Shown piece by piece: positions 32,452 through 42,235 of a DNA stretch of 64,000 nt; within the stretch, counting starts at the first letter, position 1, and the number at the start of each line of letters is the position of its first letter. Origin of the DNA: Roseateles_C aquae (GTDB taxonomy: Bacteria; Pseudomonadota; Gammaproteobacteria; Burkholderiales; Burkholderiaceae_C); the NCBI RefSeq assembly GCF_032337115.1, contig NZ_JAVXZY010000001.1:62001-126000 (forward strand). The letters are read 5' to 3'. The position numbers and the translations under genes are program-made. The notes below the pieces were generated by a model. It made no database searches, had not been told where the DNA came from, and saw only the letters and a list, made by a program, of their open reading frames with translations.

Positions 32452-35255
32452 AAGCCGTCGGTGGTCTTGTCGCGACCCAGTGCGAAGCCGTGCAGACGGG
32501 CAAGTGCTTCGATCTCGCGCACCTGCTCGGCCCGTATCGGGCCCTTGCTGAAGTCGATGCGCACGCCGGCCAGGCCCAGCAGCAGCGTCTCGCCGGCACA
32601 GGCATAGACCTGACCGGGGTCCAGCAGCATGCCGGGCAGCGAGAAATCAGGCGCCATCGGCAGATCGACGACGCCGCCACGTATCAGAGTCAAGTGCTGG
32701 GCCTGGCGGACCGAGGCCTTGTCGACATCCCCGGGCATGGCCAGATCGCAGATCAGCACCGGCTTGTCGGCAGCAAAGCAGCGGGCGTCCAGGATGGGCG
32801 CGGGGCTGTTGGACGCGCAGATGACGATATCGGCGTCGCGGCAGTCCTGCGTTGACTCGAGCAAACACAGCAGCTGCTCGTCGAGCAGACGCTCGCAGAG
32901 CTGTTGGGGTGACAGCCCCCTGCCGATGGTTCGAGCGCGCTGGATCAGCGCGCCAGCCTCCCTATCCGCGCTGCCTTGCGCGGCGCGGCGCAGCAGCTCG
33001 CCGGCCACGTCCTCTGCCACCACGCGCAGCCGCGAACGCGAGCCCGGGCGGCCAACCAGGCTCAGCGCTGCGCATTCGCTGGCCAGCAAGGTGGCGTGGA
33101 CATGCCCGATATTGCCCGCCGCGCCGACGATGGCGATGCGCGCGTCAGCAAGCGCAATGCCACGGCGCTGGGCTGCCGCGCGCATGCTGGCGATGCTGCT
33201 GGCAACGGTCAGCGCATTGCCGGTGGTGACGGCCGGATGCTCTTCATCAAACTCGGTGCAGTTGGCGGTGACGATGGAGGTATAGCCGCCAAAGCCAACC
33301 AGGCTGCAGCCGTCGAGCCGCGCCTGCCGGTAGGCGCTGCGCACCTGACGCCGCACGATCTCGCTTTTGTTGAAGCGCATATCGGTGTCTATGGCCTGGC
33401 TGTCCATCAGCACGCCATAGAGCAGCAGCTCGACTTCACGACCCAGCGCCGAGCGCACCCGTCGCCGCGCGACGATGCGCGGCGTCAGCACCGGCTGCAC
33501 CTGTTGACGCATTTCGTCGAGTTGCTCGTCGTCAAAGCCGGCCAGCGCGGGGTCCCATTGGCGGATGCTGTTGGCGTCGATCAGATGGGCGATGAAGCCG
33601 ATCCGTTCGACTGCCTTGCCGTCATCGTGCTCAAAGGCTTCGGGCTTGGCCGCGTGCCGGGGTGCATCAGGGCCTGGCGTCGGCCGTGGCCCACCGGCGA
33701 GGTAGGCCACCAGGCCGGCCACATCGGCATGCTGCAAGCGCTCACACAGCTGATTCAGTGCCTGCAGGGCCAGCTGCATCTCGTCGGCTTGCAGATAGGC
33801 GGAAGGCTGAATGCGCAGAACGCCGCGCCGCCCCATCGATGGCAGGATGCGCACGCGATGCTCGTGGAGCAGATAGCCCGCGCAGACGATGCCAAGCAGC
33901 TTCTCCTCGCTGAGACTGGACAGCACCGCCGATGGATGCTGCGAGAAGTCGGCGAGCTCGATGCCGAGCATGCAGCCGCGGCCACGCACCGCCTTCAGCA
34001 CCTTGGGCCAGCGGCGCTGCAAGACCTGCAGGCCTTCGAGAAAGGCGTGGCCGATGGCTTCGCAGCGTGCGGCAATGCCATCGCGTTGGATGATCTCCAG
34101 CGTTCGTCTGGCCACTGCTGATGACAGATCGTCCTCGGCAAAGGTCGAGGTGTGCAGCAGGCCGAACTCCGGGTGGTAGTCGGCGCTGCGAACCGCCAGT
34201 GCCGACACCTTGGTGAGCCCGCCGCCCAGCGATTTGGAAAAGCACAGATAGTCGTTGGGCAGACCGCGTGCCTGGCTCTCGACGGGCCGGCCCGTGCGCC
34301 CGAGGCCGCACTGGATCTCATCGGCAATGATGGCCACCTCGGGGTGGCGCTGGCGCAGCTCGTGCAGCAGTGCGGCGCGCTGCTCGTCGAGCTCGACCAC
34401 GCCACCTTCGCCCTGTACGGGCTCATAGATCAAGGCCGTCAGTCCGCTGTGCCGACGTTCAGTCAGGCGCAGCGGCTCGAACTCGAACTCGTAGTAGCTG
34501 ACCATGCGCTTGCTGACGGCATCGAGAAAGCGGCTCGGATCGGTGATGAAGACGGCGTTCGGGTTGTTGCGAATGAAGGGCAGGCGAGCGTCGCGATTCC
34601 AGGTAACCGCCAGCGCGCCGAGCGTCTTGCCGTGAAAGGCGTATTCGAAGCTGGCGATGAAGGGTTCGGTGTCCAGCGCCTGCTGGTTGTGCGCGGCCAG
34701 CGCGCTGAGCAGCTCATCGAGGTTGCTGAGCGGTTCGCGGCCGAGCTGGCGCTCGCAATCGCGCAGAAAATCCTCGTCTATCGTTGCGCTGCCACGCTCG
34801 ACGCGGGTTTGCAGCGCCCGCACATTGGCGGCCAGCGCATCGCCGAGTCGCGTCAGGCGTTTGCAATAGGCCAGGCCGGCATGCTTGATCGCGGCCTCGA
34901 CCGCCTCGGTGCCGGTGCTCAGCAGATTGATGCTGTAGTCCTGCCCGGTATGTTGCAGCAAGTAGCTGGCCAAGGCTTGCTTCAGCTCGCCGGCCTGGCG
35001 GCGCAGCGAGCCTTGCGCCAGAAAGGGCTTCTGCGCTTGCAGGCAGCCTTGCAAGACGGCCTGCAACTCCGGATGGTTATGGCCCAGCAGACAGGCACCG
35101 AAACCGCCGACCAGATCCAGCACGGCTTGCAGCTCGCCGTGGCCATCGTCCATGTCCAGCCAGTTGCCGCGCGCACGGCTGTATTCGACCAGCAAGCCAG
35201 CGTGGGCCAGCAGCTGTTCGCGCGAGAGCGTCGCCTGACCGACCAGATGTTCCAT
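32448..35255 (-). CDS. Class III aminotransferase fused to acyl-ACP reductase-like domain (TamH-type)
   Basis: A 935-residue bifunctional protein. Residues ~1-490 form a class III PLP aminotransferase (STGTEAVEAAIK, ADEIQCGLGRTG with D312, FSKSLGGG with lysine K341). Residues ~555-935 resemble cyanobacterial fatty acyl-ACP reductase (AAR): GFIAHLIDANS, LVGFGGYTSIVTAN, the nucleotide motif AIVGAAGNIGHVHA, GGVVDLP, and VYACAGETLLLG, where C886 aligns with the acyl-thioester cysteine of AAR. It would reduce an acyl-ACP to an aldehyde and aminate it to a fatty amine. The tambjamine protein TamH has analogous functions. It starts 1 nt after the dehydrogenase stop. Confidence 0.88.
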   Translation of the reverse strand: MEHLVGQATLSREQLLAHAGLLVEYSRARGNWLDMDDGHGELQAVLDLVGGFGACLLGHNHPELQAVLQGCLQAQKPFLAQGSLRRQAGELKQALASYLLQHTGQDYSINLLSTGTEAVEAAIKHAGLAYCKRLTRLGDALAANVRALQTRVERGSATIDEDFLRDCERQLGREPLSNLDELLSALAAHNQQALDTEPFIASFEYAFHGKTLGALAVTWNRDARLPFIRNNPNAVFITDPSRFLDAVSKRMVSYYEFEFEPLRLTERRHSGLTALIYEPVQGEGGVVELDEQRAALLHELRQRHPEVAIIADEIQCGLGRTGRPVESQARGLPNDYLCFSKSLGGGLTKVSALAVRSADYHPEFGLLHTSTFAEDDLSSAVARRTLEIIQRDGIAARCEAIGHAFLEGLQVLQRRWPKVLKAVRGRGCMLGIELADFSQHPSAVLSSLSEEKLLGIVCAGYLLHEHRVRILPSMGRRGVLRIQPSAYLQADEMQLALQALNQLCERLQHADVAGLVAYLAGGPRPTPGPDAPRHAAKPEAFEHDDGKAVERIGFIAHLIDANSIRQWDPALAGFDDEQLDEMRQQVQPVLTPRIVARRRVRSALGREVELLLYGVLMDSQAIDTDMRFNKSEIVRRQVRSAYRQARLDGCSLVGFGGYTSIVTANCTEFDEEHPAVTTGNALTVASSIASMRAAAQRRGIALADARIAIVGAAGNIGHVHATLLASECAALSLVGRPGSRSRLRVVAEDVAGELLRRAAQGSADREAGALIQRARTIGRGLSPQQLCERLLDEQLLCLLESTQDCRDADIVICASNSPAPILDARCFAADKPVLICDLAMPGDVDKASVRQAQHLTLIRGGVVDLPMAPDFSLPGMLLDPGQVYACAGETLLLGLAGVRIDFSKGPIRAEQVREIEALARLHGFALGRDKTTDGF

Positions 35256-35256
35256 A

Positions 35257-36447
35257 TCAGGCGACTCCTGGCACGGCCTGTGCACGCGTGGCGCGGCGGC
35301 ACTCGGCACGCAGCTGGCGCACCAGATGGTTCTTCAGTACCTCGGTGGTGCCAGAGAACAGCGATGAAGGAAGGGCGTTGCGCAGCTGGCGTTCGATGTC
35401 GCCGCTGAGCACACCCGATGCACCATGGATCTGCAAGGCATCAAGCCCGTTGCGTATGCTGGCCTCGGAAACCAGCAGCTTGGCGATCGCACTGGCGCTG
35501 GGATCGGCCGGCGGGTGATCGAGGCTCCAGGCCGCGCGGGCGGTGGCCAGTCGTGCGGCCTCCAGCCGCAGCTTCATATCTGCCAGGCGATGGGACACGG
35601 CCTGCTGCTCGATCAAGGCCTGGCCGAACTGGACTCGGCCCTCGGCGCGCTGGCAACTCAAGCGCAACTGTCTTTGCATTACGCCCAGGTACATCGCGAA
35701 CAGGCAGGTGCGCTCCAGCTCCATGCTGGCCTGAAAGATGGGGCCGCCACTGCCTTGGGCACCGATGCGCTGCGCTTCGCTGACATGGACGCCTTCGAAG
35801 TGAATATCGCCCATGGCCGTGGTGCGCAGGCCGATCTTTTCGTGCGGCTGTTTGGAAATCTTCAGTCCGGGGGCATTGCGCGGCAGGATGAAGGTGGAGA
35901 AGTCGAGGAAGCTGCCCTTGTCGGCCGTTCTTGCATGAACCAGCACGAAATCGCAGACCGGGGCATTGGTGATGTAGCGCTTGACGCCATCAATGCGATA
36001 CCCATCGCCCTCGCGTACCGCCATGGTGCGCATGGCGTTAACGTCGGAGCCGGCCTCTTCCTCGGTGATGGCATGGGCGCCAATCCAGCCTTGCTCGGCA
36101 ATGCGTGGCAACCACAGCGCCTGCTGCTCGGCACTGCCATGGGCCACCAGCGGGTGGACGCAGGCGCACAGATGTGCGGCCAAGGCGAACACCAGGCCGG
36201 TGTCCTCGCAGTGTTCGCCCAAGGCCTCCAGGGCCTGGGCCAGCGCTGCAGCACCTGCAGCCTGGCCGCCAAATGAGTCGGCGGCCGGCAGCACATGCAG
36301 CCGGGCACGGCAGAGCACGCCCCAGAGGTCGCGCGAGAACAGCGCCAGGCGATCACGTTCGCCGAGTTGCGTGTCGTGCAGTGCCGGTGCCAGTCGGCGG
36401 ATGTCCGCGACGAGCCTGGCGTGAAGGGGATGTGGGGAGAAATCCAT
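35257..36447 (-). CDS. pigA: PigA/RedW-type L-prolyl-PCP dehydrogenase
   Basis: A 396-residue acyl-CoA dehydrogenase-fold protein. It shows AITEEEAGSDVNAMRT, the beta-domain GVKRYITNAPVCDFVLVHA, ASMELERTCLFAMYLGVMQRQL (a Glu here is the likely base, as I recall for prolyl-PCP dehydrogenases), and FSGTTEVLKNHLVR replacing the usual EGT motif. In prodiginine pathways PigA/RedW oxidises L-prolyl-S-PCP to pyrrolyl-2-carboxyl-S-PCP. The gene lies between the ketosynthase and aminotransferase genes with gaps of 1-2 nt; the partner PCP and proline ligase are in the same operon. Confidence 0.85.
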   Translation of the reverse strand: MDFSPHPLHARLVADIRRLAPALHDTQLGERDRLALFSRDLWGVLCRARLHVLPAADSFGGQAAGAAALAQALEALGEHCEDTGLVFALAAHLCACVHPLVAHGSAEQQALWLPRIAEQGWIGAHAITEEEAGSDVNAMRTMAVREGDGYRIDGVKRYITNAPVCDFVLVHARTADKGSFLDFSTFILPRNAPGLKISKQPHEKIGLRTTAMGDIHFEGVHVSEAQRIGAQGSGGPIFQASMELERTCLFAMYLGVMQRQLRLSCQRAEGRVQFGQALIEQQAVSHRLADMKLRLEAARLATARAAWSLDHPPADPSASAIAKLLVSEASIRNGLDALQIHGASGVLSGDIERQLRNALPSSLFSGTTEVLKNHLVRQLRAECRRATRAQAVPGVA

Positions 36448-36449
36448 GG

Positions 36450-38981
36450 TCAGAGACAGCAGTCGTCGATCAGCAGGTGGACATTGATGCCGCCGGTGCC
36501 GAAGGCGTTGACGGCGGCGCGCCGAGGCAGATCGGCATGGCGCGGCCACTCGCAGGGCTGCTGCAAGGGGTCGAAGCCGCGCTGTTCAAAGCCCAGCTCG
36601 GCCTTGAGCGGGTGCGCGAAATGGTTGGCCGGCAAGCGCTCGTGCTGCAGCGCCAGCAGGGTCTTGACCACGCTGGCCATGCCTGCCGCCGCAAAGCAAT
36701 GACCAAAGCTGCTCTTCAATGCCCCAAGGCGCAGCGGCTGAAGACGCGCCGAGGCACCGTAGACCGCAGCCAGCGATTCGATCTCGACTTCATCGCCGAT
36801 CAAGGTGCCAGTGCCATGCGTTTCGACATAGCTGATGGCCGCAGGCGGGTGATCGACTTGCGCAAAAGCGCGCTGCATCGAGCTGACCTGGCCTGCGGTA
36901 TTGGGCGCGATGATGGACTTGCTCTCGGTGCAGGAAGCAATCGCGCGCAGTGCAGCCAGCATCGGCTGCGCTTCTTGCTCGGCGCTGCTTTGCAGGGTCA
37001 GCAGCACAGCGCCGGCCCCATCACCGGGGGTGAAGCCGGTGGCCTGATCGGTAAACGTGGCGATCACACCGGGGGCCAACATGCGCTGCGCGGCGCAGAG
37101 GCAGAGGTCATGCACGTTGACAGGCAGCTCAACGCCGATGACCAGGGCCGCAGCAGCACGGCCGCTGCGCAGGCTCAGCATGGCCAGCTCGATGGCGGCC
37201 AATGAGCCCGCGCACGCCGCCTCGATGGCCAGGCCTCGCGCATGGTCCAAGCCGAGGGTCTTGGCGATGCGAGCGGCCATGCCGCTGGCGGGCAGTCTGG
37301 CGAGCGCGTCGTCGGCCAGCTGGAGGGGAGCGCCATCGTCGCCACGGCCATAGGCCAGGGCCGCCCGGCGCATTGCCTGCATGCCGGCTTCCTGCTGTGC
37401 CTCGCCGAGCTTCCATTCCTGCCCCAAGGACTGCAACACCGCCTCTATACGGGGCTGCAACTCCAGCGCGGCCAGCCGGCGCTCGACATCCAGCGTCAGA
37501 TTGGTGGCCACCAGCACCAGCAACTCCTGGTTGCTGGCCCAAGGCGGTGCGGTCTTGACCGCATCAAACGCTTCCTGGGCGACGGCCAGGGCCAAGGGCA
37601 GGGCAGCCGGATCTGCGCTTCGCCCCTGGCGCTGCGCTGCCTCGGTGAAGGACGCGGATTGAATGTAGTAGGACAGCGGTGCCGTTTCCTCGCTGGACGC
37701 GAACAGCGCCGGGCGAAAGCGTTCGGCGTCCAGCGCTCGGAACTGCGCCTGAGCACTTTGCAGCTGCTGCCAGTACTGCTGCAGACCGCGCGCCGGGCCG
37801 AACCAGGCACCGGCGCCGATCACGGCCACCGGCGCTTGCTGAACCGCAGCCACGGCCGCGCCGGCATTGGCGGGCAGAAGTCGCATTGCATAGGCCTGGC
37901 CCGCGAGTCCGGCGCCTATCACCCGCACGCGGTGTGTTGGTCGCTGTTGCTGAGCCAGGACCGCGTGGGCCAAGGTGCTGAGCGCCTCAATGGCGTGGCC
38001 ATAGCCGCAGATGCCCAGCTGAGAACTGACGCCATCATTGGCGCGCACCAGCGGCCGAATCTGCGCGACGTCGAGCTGGCCGCCCAAGGCCCAATACGCT
38101 GTCTCTTCGTGGCTATCGGCAGCCGCTCCCCATCCGCTGACCAGTTGTTGCCAGCTTTGCAGGCTGCTCAGCCGCACATCGGCCAGTCGCGCCAACACGC
38201 GCTGCGGCTGCACATCGCCGCCCTGCAGGACAAGTGCACAGCAACCTTCACTAAGCTGCGCGAGCCGATCGGCGTCCAGGTGCCGGGCCAGAGTCTGGCG
38301 CAGCAGTGCCGATTCAAGCCGCTGCGCGCCAACCACCAGCACGGCACGCGCTCGGGCTTGCGATAACGCATCCAGCGCCGTGAGCAGCGCTTCAACACCG
38401 CCCACGTCCTGCGCCTCCAGCGCAATCGCGCGACCGCGCAGCTTGAAGCAGGCAGCGATGCGCGCCGCCACCGTGCTGGCCATCTCGCCCACCTTGTCGT
38501 GTGAGCTGGCCGCGAAGGCGTGGTCGAGCTTGAGCTTGGCATGGGCGACAAAGCGCTGCTGATCCTGCTCCGGCAGGCCCTCGGCATAGGCCGCGGCCAG
38601 CTCGACGCCGAGCATCCGCGCCTCGTTCTCGTGGCATCGATTCAGGCCAAATGCCGTGACAAAGACCACATCGGTGTGTTCGGCGTCGATGCCGCCCTGC
38701 GCCAGGCCCGCCTGCATCAGGGCGGCCCGCGCCGCATCCAGCACATCGAGCTGCACACGGTTGATCGAGGCTCGGTAGATCGGCGGAATGCCAAAGTCAG
38801 CGTAGCTGGCGCGCGGCGGCGGCAGGCGATTGCGCTCGTCTGCCGCGAGTGCCGGGCTCGGCGCCGCGGGATCGAACAGCCGGCTGCGCAGCTGCTCGGT
38901 GGACTCTATGCCCGGATAGCGGCAGGCCAGCCCCGTGATGGCCCAGCCCCGCGGCAGTGCTGTGGAGTCTGTGTGGTTCAC
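36450..38981 (-). CDS. pigJ: PigJ/RedX-type tandem ketosynthase
   Basis: An 843-residue protein with two ketosynthase-like halves. The second half is intact: C590 in IEAACAGSLAAIE, H722 in VETHGTGT and H761 in KSSFGHCFAAAG. The first half (about 15-390) is degenerate: at the active-site position it reads ALEAQDVGGVEAL, with no cysteine. PigJ condenses pyrrolyl-carboxyl-S-PCP with malonyl-ACP on the way to the bipyrrole, and its length is similar as I recall. The start is GTG 38981, overlapping the ligase stop (GTGA). Confidence 0.86.
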   Translation of the reverse strand: MNHTDSTALPRGWAITGLACRYPGIESTEQLRSRLFDPAAPSPALAADERNRLPPPRASYADFGIPPIYRASINRVQLDVLDAARAALMQAGLAQGGIDAEHTDVVFVTAFGLNRCHENEARMLGVELAAAYAEGLPEQDQQRFVAHAKLKLDHAFAASSHDKVGEMASTVAARIAACFKLRGRAIALEAQDVGGVEALLTALDALSQARARAVLVVGAQRLESALLRQTLARHLDADRLAQLSEGCCALVLQGGDVQPQRVLARLADVRLSSLQSWQQLVSGWGAAADSHEETAYWALGGQLDVAQIRPLVRANDGVSSQLGICGYGHAIEALSTLAHAVLAQQQRPTHRVRVIGAGLAGQAYAMRLLPANAGAAVAAVQQAPVAVIGAGAWFGPARGLQQYWQQLQSAQAQFRALDAERFRPALFASSEETAPLSYYIQSASFTEAAQRQGRSADPAALPLALAVAQEAFDAVKTAPPWASNQELLVLVATNLTLDVERRLAALELQPRIEAVLQSLGQEWKLGEAQQEAGMQAMRRAALAYGRGDDGAPLQLADDALARLPASGMAARIAKTLGLDHARGLAIEAACAGSLAAIELAMLSLRSGRAAAALVIGVELPVNVHDLCLCAAQRMLAPGVIATFTDQATGFTPGDGAGAVLLTLQSSAEQEAQPMLAALRAIASCTESKSIIAPNTAGQVSSMQRAFAQVDHPPAAISYVETHGTGTLIGDEVEIESLAAVYGASARLQPLRLGALKSSFGHCFAAAGMASVVKTLLALQHERLPANHFAHPLKAELGFEQRGFDPLQQPCEWPRHADLPRRAAVNAFGTGGINVHLLIDDCCL

Positions 38982-40588
38982 GCCGTCACCGGTTCCTGGC
39001 CTTCGCGCAGCGCGCGATAGTCGATCTTGCCATTGGCATTCTTGGGCAGCGCTGTCCGCTGGATCAACACATGGGGCACCATGTACTTGGGCAGATGAGC
39101 GGCACAAAATGCCTTCAGCTCCAGCGCGCCGAGGCGCTGCTCGGGATCCCGGCTCACATAGTGGGCCACCAGCTTGGGTGGGTTCACGCTTTCGGCAATC
39201 ACCGCAACTTCCTGAAGCTGCGGATGGCGCGCCAGGATGGACTCGATTTCGCCGAGTTCGACGCGGTAGCCGCTCAGCTTCAGCATGCGATCGATCCGGC
39301 CGCGGTAAAGCAGCCTGCCGCCCTGCCACTCGCCGTAATCGCCGGTGGCGTGCATGCCGCGCTGGTGATTCAACGCATTGCGCGGATCCTGACGCTGCCA
39401 ATAGCCTGGAGTGACGCAACGGCCCGCCACCCAGACCTCGCCAACCGCGCCCTCATCGGCGCGGTAATGGCCGTGCTCATCGACCAGCCAAACCGTGGCA
39501 CCGTCGATCGGCTGGCCGATGGGCAGCGGCTCGTCACAGGCCAGATCCTCAGCACTGACACGGTGGAAGAGGCAAACGTTGGTTTCTGTTGGCCCATAGA
39601 AGTTGTAGAGCTGGCAAGCCGGTGAAACGGCCTTGGCCATCAGCTTGAGCTGCGGCTTGGGCATGACCTCGCCGGCAAACACCAGATGGCGCAGCGCCTG
39701 TGCGTCCAGCGCTGGCCAGGCCGCCGAACGGTTCAGCAGTGCGAACATCGAGGGCACGCTGTAAATGGTGGTGATGGCCTGCTCGCGCAGCAGTTCGCCA
39801 ACCCGGCTGACATGGGCCGATTCGCGCTCATGGCTCACGTACAGCGAGGCGCCGGCCAGCAGACTGCCGAACAGGTCGAAGGTGCTGAGGTCGAAATTGA
39901 AACTGGCCAGATTCAGAAGGCGGTCGCTCGGCGTCAGCCGCAGCTCGGCCACTGCCCACTGCACGAAGTTGCTCAGGTTCAGATGGCTGAGCTGTACGCC
40001 TTTGGGGCTTCCGGTGGAGCCCGAGGTGTAGAGCAGGGCGGCCAAATCGCCAGGCTGACAGGCTGAGGTGTCGGGCAGCGCCAGGGACTCGCCGGTCGCC
40101 GGCTGAACGCTCGGATGGGCGAGGTGGTGGGCAAGATGATGCACCTCAACGCCGGCGGGCACGGCAGCGCTCTCGGGCAGCGGCAGCTCGCTATGCACCA
40201 GCAACAGCACGACGCTATCCGGCAGCCCCAGCTCGATCAGGCTGCAGGCATGCGAGTGGTCGCAGATCAGCACCGTCGGCGCCGCGTCCGCAAGAATCAT
40301 CGCGACGCGCTGCGCCGGTTGCGCGCCGTCGATGGGCACGTAGCTGCAGTTGGCGTAGAGGGCCGCCAGGATGGACAGCGCATAGGCATTGCCCTTGTCC
40401 AGGCAGAGCGCGACACGCTGGCCCGAAAAGCGCTGCAAGTGTGTGGTCGAGATATGTGCGACCCAGGCTGCCGCGCTGGCATAGCTGATGCCGCCATCGG
40501 CCAACAGGAATGGGGCATCAGGGCGGGAGCTAGCCTGTTCGGCGAGTTGGGCATGGACAGGCAGCCAGCGCTGTTCAAGCGTGTCCAT
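38978..40588 (-). CDS. pigI: PigI/RedM-type L-prolyl-AMP ligase
   Basis: A 536-residue ANL-superfamily adenylation enzyme. Core motifs are LLYTSGSTGSPKGV (A3), YNFYGPTETNVC (A5), ATGDYGEW (A7), YRGRIDRMLKLSGYRVELGEIE (A8) and the A10 lysine in PKNANGKIDYRAL. In the bipyrrole pathway PigI/RedM activates L-proline and loads the stand-alone PCP encoded at 43366-43635. Proline specificity is inferred from the pathway context. ATG 40588 has GGAGG 5 nt upstream and overlaps the oxoamine-synthase gene by 14 nt. Confidence 0.86.
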   Translation of the reverse strand: MDTLEQRWLPVHAQLAEQASSRPDAPFLLADGGISYASAAAWVAHISTTHLQRFSGQRVALCLDKGNAYALSILAALYANCSYVPIDGAQPAQRVAMILADAAPTVLICDHSHACSLIELGLPDSVVLLLVHSELPLPESAAVPAGVEVHHLAHHLAHPSVQPATGESLALPDTSACQPGDLAALLYTSGSTGSPKGVQLSHLNLSNFVQWAVAELRLTPSDRLLNLASFNFDLSTFDLFGSLLAGASLYVSHERESAHVSRVGELLREQAITTIYSVPSMFALLNRSAAWPALDAQALRHLVFAGEVMPKPQLKLMAKAVSPACQLYNFYGPTETNVCLFHRVSAEDLACDEPLPIGQPIDGATVWLVDEHGHYRADEGAVGEVWVAGRCVTPGYWQRQDPRNALNHQRGMHATGDYGEWQGGRLLYRGRIDRMLKLSGYRVELGEIESILARHPQLQEVAVIAESVNPPKLVAHYVSRDPEQRLGALELKAFCAAHLPKYMVPHVLIQRTALPKNANGKIDYRALREGQEPVTA

Positions 40589-42197
40589 GCGCACCTCCGG
40601 CCGTGTTCAGGGGCAAGCCATTCTCTTCGGCGGCTTCACGCAGGATGCGTACGGCTTCGTCCAGATCTTCACGGGTGTGACTGGACATCACGCTGATGCG
40701 CAGCCGGGCATCGCCGACGGCAACGCCGGGGAAGACGACGGTCTGGCAGAACATGCCGCGCCGGCGCACCGAACGGCCCAGCTCCATCGCGCGCTGCTCA
40801 TTGCCGATGACGACCGGGATGATGGCGCTGTCGGAATGCTCGGTGTTGAAGCCCAGCGCGTCGAGGCGGCTCTTCAGATAGCGGATGTTGTCCCACAGGG
40901 CCGCCAGCCTTTGCGGCTCGGTCTGCATCAGCGAGATCGACTCGATCAGGCCGGCGGCAACCGGTGCCGGAATCGTCGCGGCAAAGACATAGGAGTTGGC
41001 GTAGAAGCGCAGGTAGTCGATCACCCGCTTGTCGCCGGCAATGAACCCCCCCTGGCCGCCGAGTGCCTTGCTCATGGTGCCGACCTCGAGGTCGGCCTCG
41101 CCCTTCATGCCGAAGTGTTCGGTCGTGCCCGAGCCGCTGGCGCCCAGCACGCCGGTGGAGTGAGCATCGTCGACCAGCACGCGGGCACCGTAGTGCTTGG
41201 CCAGGCGCACCAGTTCGGGCAGCTTGACGATGTCGCCATGCATGCTGAACACGCCGTCGACGACGATCATCCGCCCGCCGCGCCTGTCCTGGCTGCGTTG
41301 CAGCACCTCTTCCAGCGAGGCCATGTCGTTGTGCGCAAAGATGCGCTTCTGGGCCCCCGACAGCTTGCAGCCATCCTGGATGCTCATGTGGTTGTACATA
41401 TCGGTGATGGCGAGGTCATTGGGCCCCAGCAGCGCCGAGATCGCGCCCAGATTGGCCGAATAGCCGGACGGGAAGACGATGCAGTCCTCGCGGCCCTTGA
41501 GCTGGGCCAACCGGTACTCGAGCTCCTTGTGCAGATCGGTCGTGCCGCCGATCAGCCGGCTGCCGGTGTTGGTGGCGCCATGTGATCGCGTGGTGCGGAT
41601 GATGGCCTCAAGCACCCGCGGTTCGTTGGCCAGGCCCAGGTAGTTGTTTGAGGCAAAGAGCAGGAACTCGCGATCACGGCCTTCGTATTCGTCGTGGATG
41701 ACGGCGCGGTTGCTGCACAGGCCCTTGGAGGCCATGCCGTACCAGAACAGACCCTGCTGCTGGCGGCTGTGCAGGAAGGCCGCAAACCGTTCGGTCTTGG
41801 CGAAGGGGTCGGGACTGGAATCGCCGACGAAATCACGCATGGTCAAGGCGGCGTCAGTCTCGTTCGCTTTCGCTGCGCCGCCTTCCTGCTGCGGCCTGTG
41901 CCGCTCCGGCTCCTGGGGCAGGTCTACCGGGCGGATCTGCGGCAGCTCCAGGCTGGCGAACTTGCGGATCAAGGAGTCCAGCGTGTCGAACTCGTCAGGG
42001 CGCAGCTGCTTGCTCGGCGCGAAGATCTTGTTGAGGTCGGCGACGATGGCGGCCAACATGATGGAGTCGATGCCCAGGTCTTCCTGCAGCAGCGCCGTCG
42101 GCAGCAGCTCGCTGTCGTCGTATTGGGAGTGCGTTCTCACCACGGTGCGGATCACCTGGGTCTTGTCGGCGACGGGCTGAAGTACGGCTTGGTTCAT
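40575..42197 (-). CDS. pigH: PigH/RedN-type ACP-alpha-oxoamine synthase
   Basis: A 540-residue fusion. Residues ~1-85 are an acyl carrier domain with phosphopantetheine serine S45 (LGIDSIML). Residues ~130-525 are a PLP alpha-oxoamine synthase (NNYLGLANEP, GATNTGSRLIGGT, VDDAHSTGVLG, TMSKALGGQGG with K377). PigH decarboxylatively condenses serine with pyrrolyl-acetoacyl-ACP to build the second pyrrole ring (HBM). The Serratia enzyme has two N-terminal carrier domains as I recall; this one has a single ACP. It begins 38 nt after the Rieske gene. Confidence 0.9.
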   Translation of the reverse strand: MNQAVLQPVADKTQVIRTVVRTHSQYDDSELLPTALLQEDLGIDSIMLAAIVADLNKIFAPSKQLRPDEFDTLDSLIRKFASLELPQIRPVDLPQEPERHRPQQEGGAAKANETDAALTMRDFVGDSSPDPFAKTERFAAFLHSRQQQGLFWYGMASKGLCSNRAVIHDEYEGRDREFLLFASNNYLGLANEPRVLEAIIRTTRSHGATNTGSRLIGGTTDLHKELEYRLAQLKGREDCIVFPSGYSANLGAISALLGPNDLAITDMYNHMSIQDGCKLSGAQKRIFAHNDMASLEEVLQRSQDRRGGRMIVVDGVFSMHGDIVKLPELVRLAKHYGARVLVDDAHSTGVLGASGSGTTEHFGMKGEADLEVGTMSKALGGQGGFIAGDKRVIDYLRFYANSYVFAATIPAPVAAGLIESISLMQTEPQRLAALWDNIRYLKSRLDALGFNTEHSDSAIIPVVIGNEQRAMELGRSVRRRGMFCQTVVFPGVAVGDARLRISVMSSHTREDLDEAVRILREAAEENGLPLNTAGGAHGHA

Positions 42198-42235
42198 GGT
42201 GTAGACCTCGAGCAATTCATCTGCGGTACACAAGC

